NCBI GenBank assembly: GCA_024640925.1
Contig: JAHEEB010000384.1
Location: 1-5,243, forward strand
Direction of reading: 5' to 3'
Length of the DNA: 5,243 nucleotides
DNA from: Bacteroidota bacterium
GTDB lineage: Bacteria; Bacteroidota; Bacteroidia; Bacteroidales; UBA10428
The notes beneath the pieces are model-generated. The model searched no databases. It was not told the origin of the DNA and saw only the letters and a list, made by a program, of their open reading frames with translations. Shown here piece by piece: positions 4,916-5,243 of this stretch. Each line of letters begins with the position of its first letter. Positions within the stretch are counted from its first letter, which is position 1. The position numbers and the translations under genes were made by a program.

Positions 4916-5243
4916 ATGAGAAAGATTATTAAAAACATCTTGAATACAATACCTCGTCCCTGGTTAATAAGGTTTAGCTATATTTTTGTCAGGTTCAGTC
5001 GTTTCTTTTATAGGGGTACTAAATTCGAATGCCCTGTTTGTGGAGGTAAATACAGGAAATTTCTTCCGTATGGCTATGAAAGAGTGCGCGATGGAGCATT
5101 GTGCCCTGGCTGTTTATCGCTCGAAAGACACCGCCTTATGTGGTTATATTTGAAAGAAAAGACACCTTTCTTTCATCAATCGTTGAAAGTACTACATGTT
5201 GCTCCTGAACAATGCTTTCTCAAACGATTTAAAAAACTCAACA
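4916..5243 (+). CDS. SAM-dependent methyltransferase with N-terminal zinc-ribbon-like segment (partial)
   Basis: The first 109 codons are present and the gene runs off the right edge. A basic, hydrophobic N-terminus (MRKIIKNILN, then aromatic-rich residues 16-33) leads to two cysteine pairs, FECPVCGG (C39, C42) and ALCPGCLS (C63, C66). These would bind one Zn in a ribbon or knuckle. CLSLERHRLMWLYLK (66-80) follows, then LKVLHVAPEQCFLKRF (90-105), which resembles the first strand of a class I methyltransferase. There the usual GxGxG loop is replaced by HVAPE, as in a Bacteroidota group of small methyltransferases often found near glycosyltransferase genes. The substrate is unknown; envelope glycans are a guess. 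The ATG at 4916-4918 is the first in frame after a TGA at 4904-4906, and a good promoter lies just upstream. The catalytic part is outside the window, so the family call is moderate. Confidence 0.7.
   Translation, partial: MRKIIKNILNTIPRPWLIRFSYIFVRFSRFFYRGTKFECPVCGGKYRKFLPYGYERVRDGALCPGCLSLERHRLMWLYLKEKTPFFHQSLKVLHVAPEQCFLKRFKKLN

Overview
The window looks like chromosomal DNA from a member of the Bacteroidota, probably a Bacteroidales/Marinilabiliales-type organism, although the order is inference. The evidence is AT-rich DNA, genes without Shine-Dalgarno sequences, promoters of the TTTG / TAnnTTTG type used by the Bacteroidota primary sigma factor, a DUF4199 membrane protein, and a secreted LamG-type protein next to a GH130 mannoside phosphorylase. 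No mobile element, CRISPR array, tRNA or rRNA was seen.

Layout from left to right. On the minus strand: the first 57 codons of a family 2 glycosyltransferase (1-172); a gene-free gap with a perfect 23-bp hairpin (232-282) and a terminator-like hairpin (311-340); a secreted single-domain LamG/concanavalin-like protein (354-1061); a strong intrinsic terminator (1156-1189); a GH130 family phosphorylase (1249-2244); a 196-bp gap; and a two-gene unit in which a DUF4199 four-helix membrane protein (3416-3931) precedes a DPM1/GtrB-like membrane glycosyltransferase (2441-3391). On the plus strand: the small bacterial SRP RNA (ffs, about 4006-4105), with a textbook Bacteroidota promoter and its own terminator. 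It converges on a minus-strand VOC-superfamily gene (4130-4594). A 321-bp divergent intergenic region follows, then the start of a plus-strand SAM-dependent methyltransferase with an N-terminal zinc-ribbon-like segment (4916 to the window end).

Functionally the window is a mix of housekeeping and envelope/carbohydrate genes rather than one pathway. The DUF4199 and glycosyltransferase genes are a likely operon, plausibly for making or using a polyprenyl-phosphate sugar at the inner membrane. GH130 and LamG are consistent with glycan use, but no SusC/SusD pair, transporter or regulator is present, so a polysaccharide utilisation locus cannot be claimed. The SRP RNA is the best-supported non-coding gene; it lies at the divergent junction with the DUF4199 operon. 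I found no convincing new multi-gene system. The observations most worth checking are the long perfect hairpin at 232-282, the DUF4199/glycosyltransferase pairing, and the alternative pairings at the 3' end of the SRP RNA.
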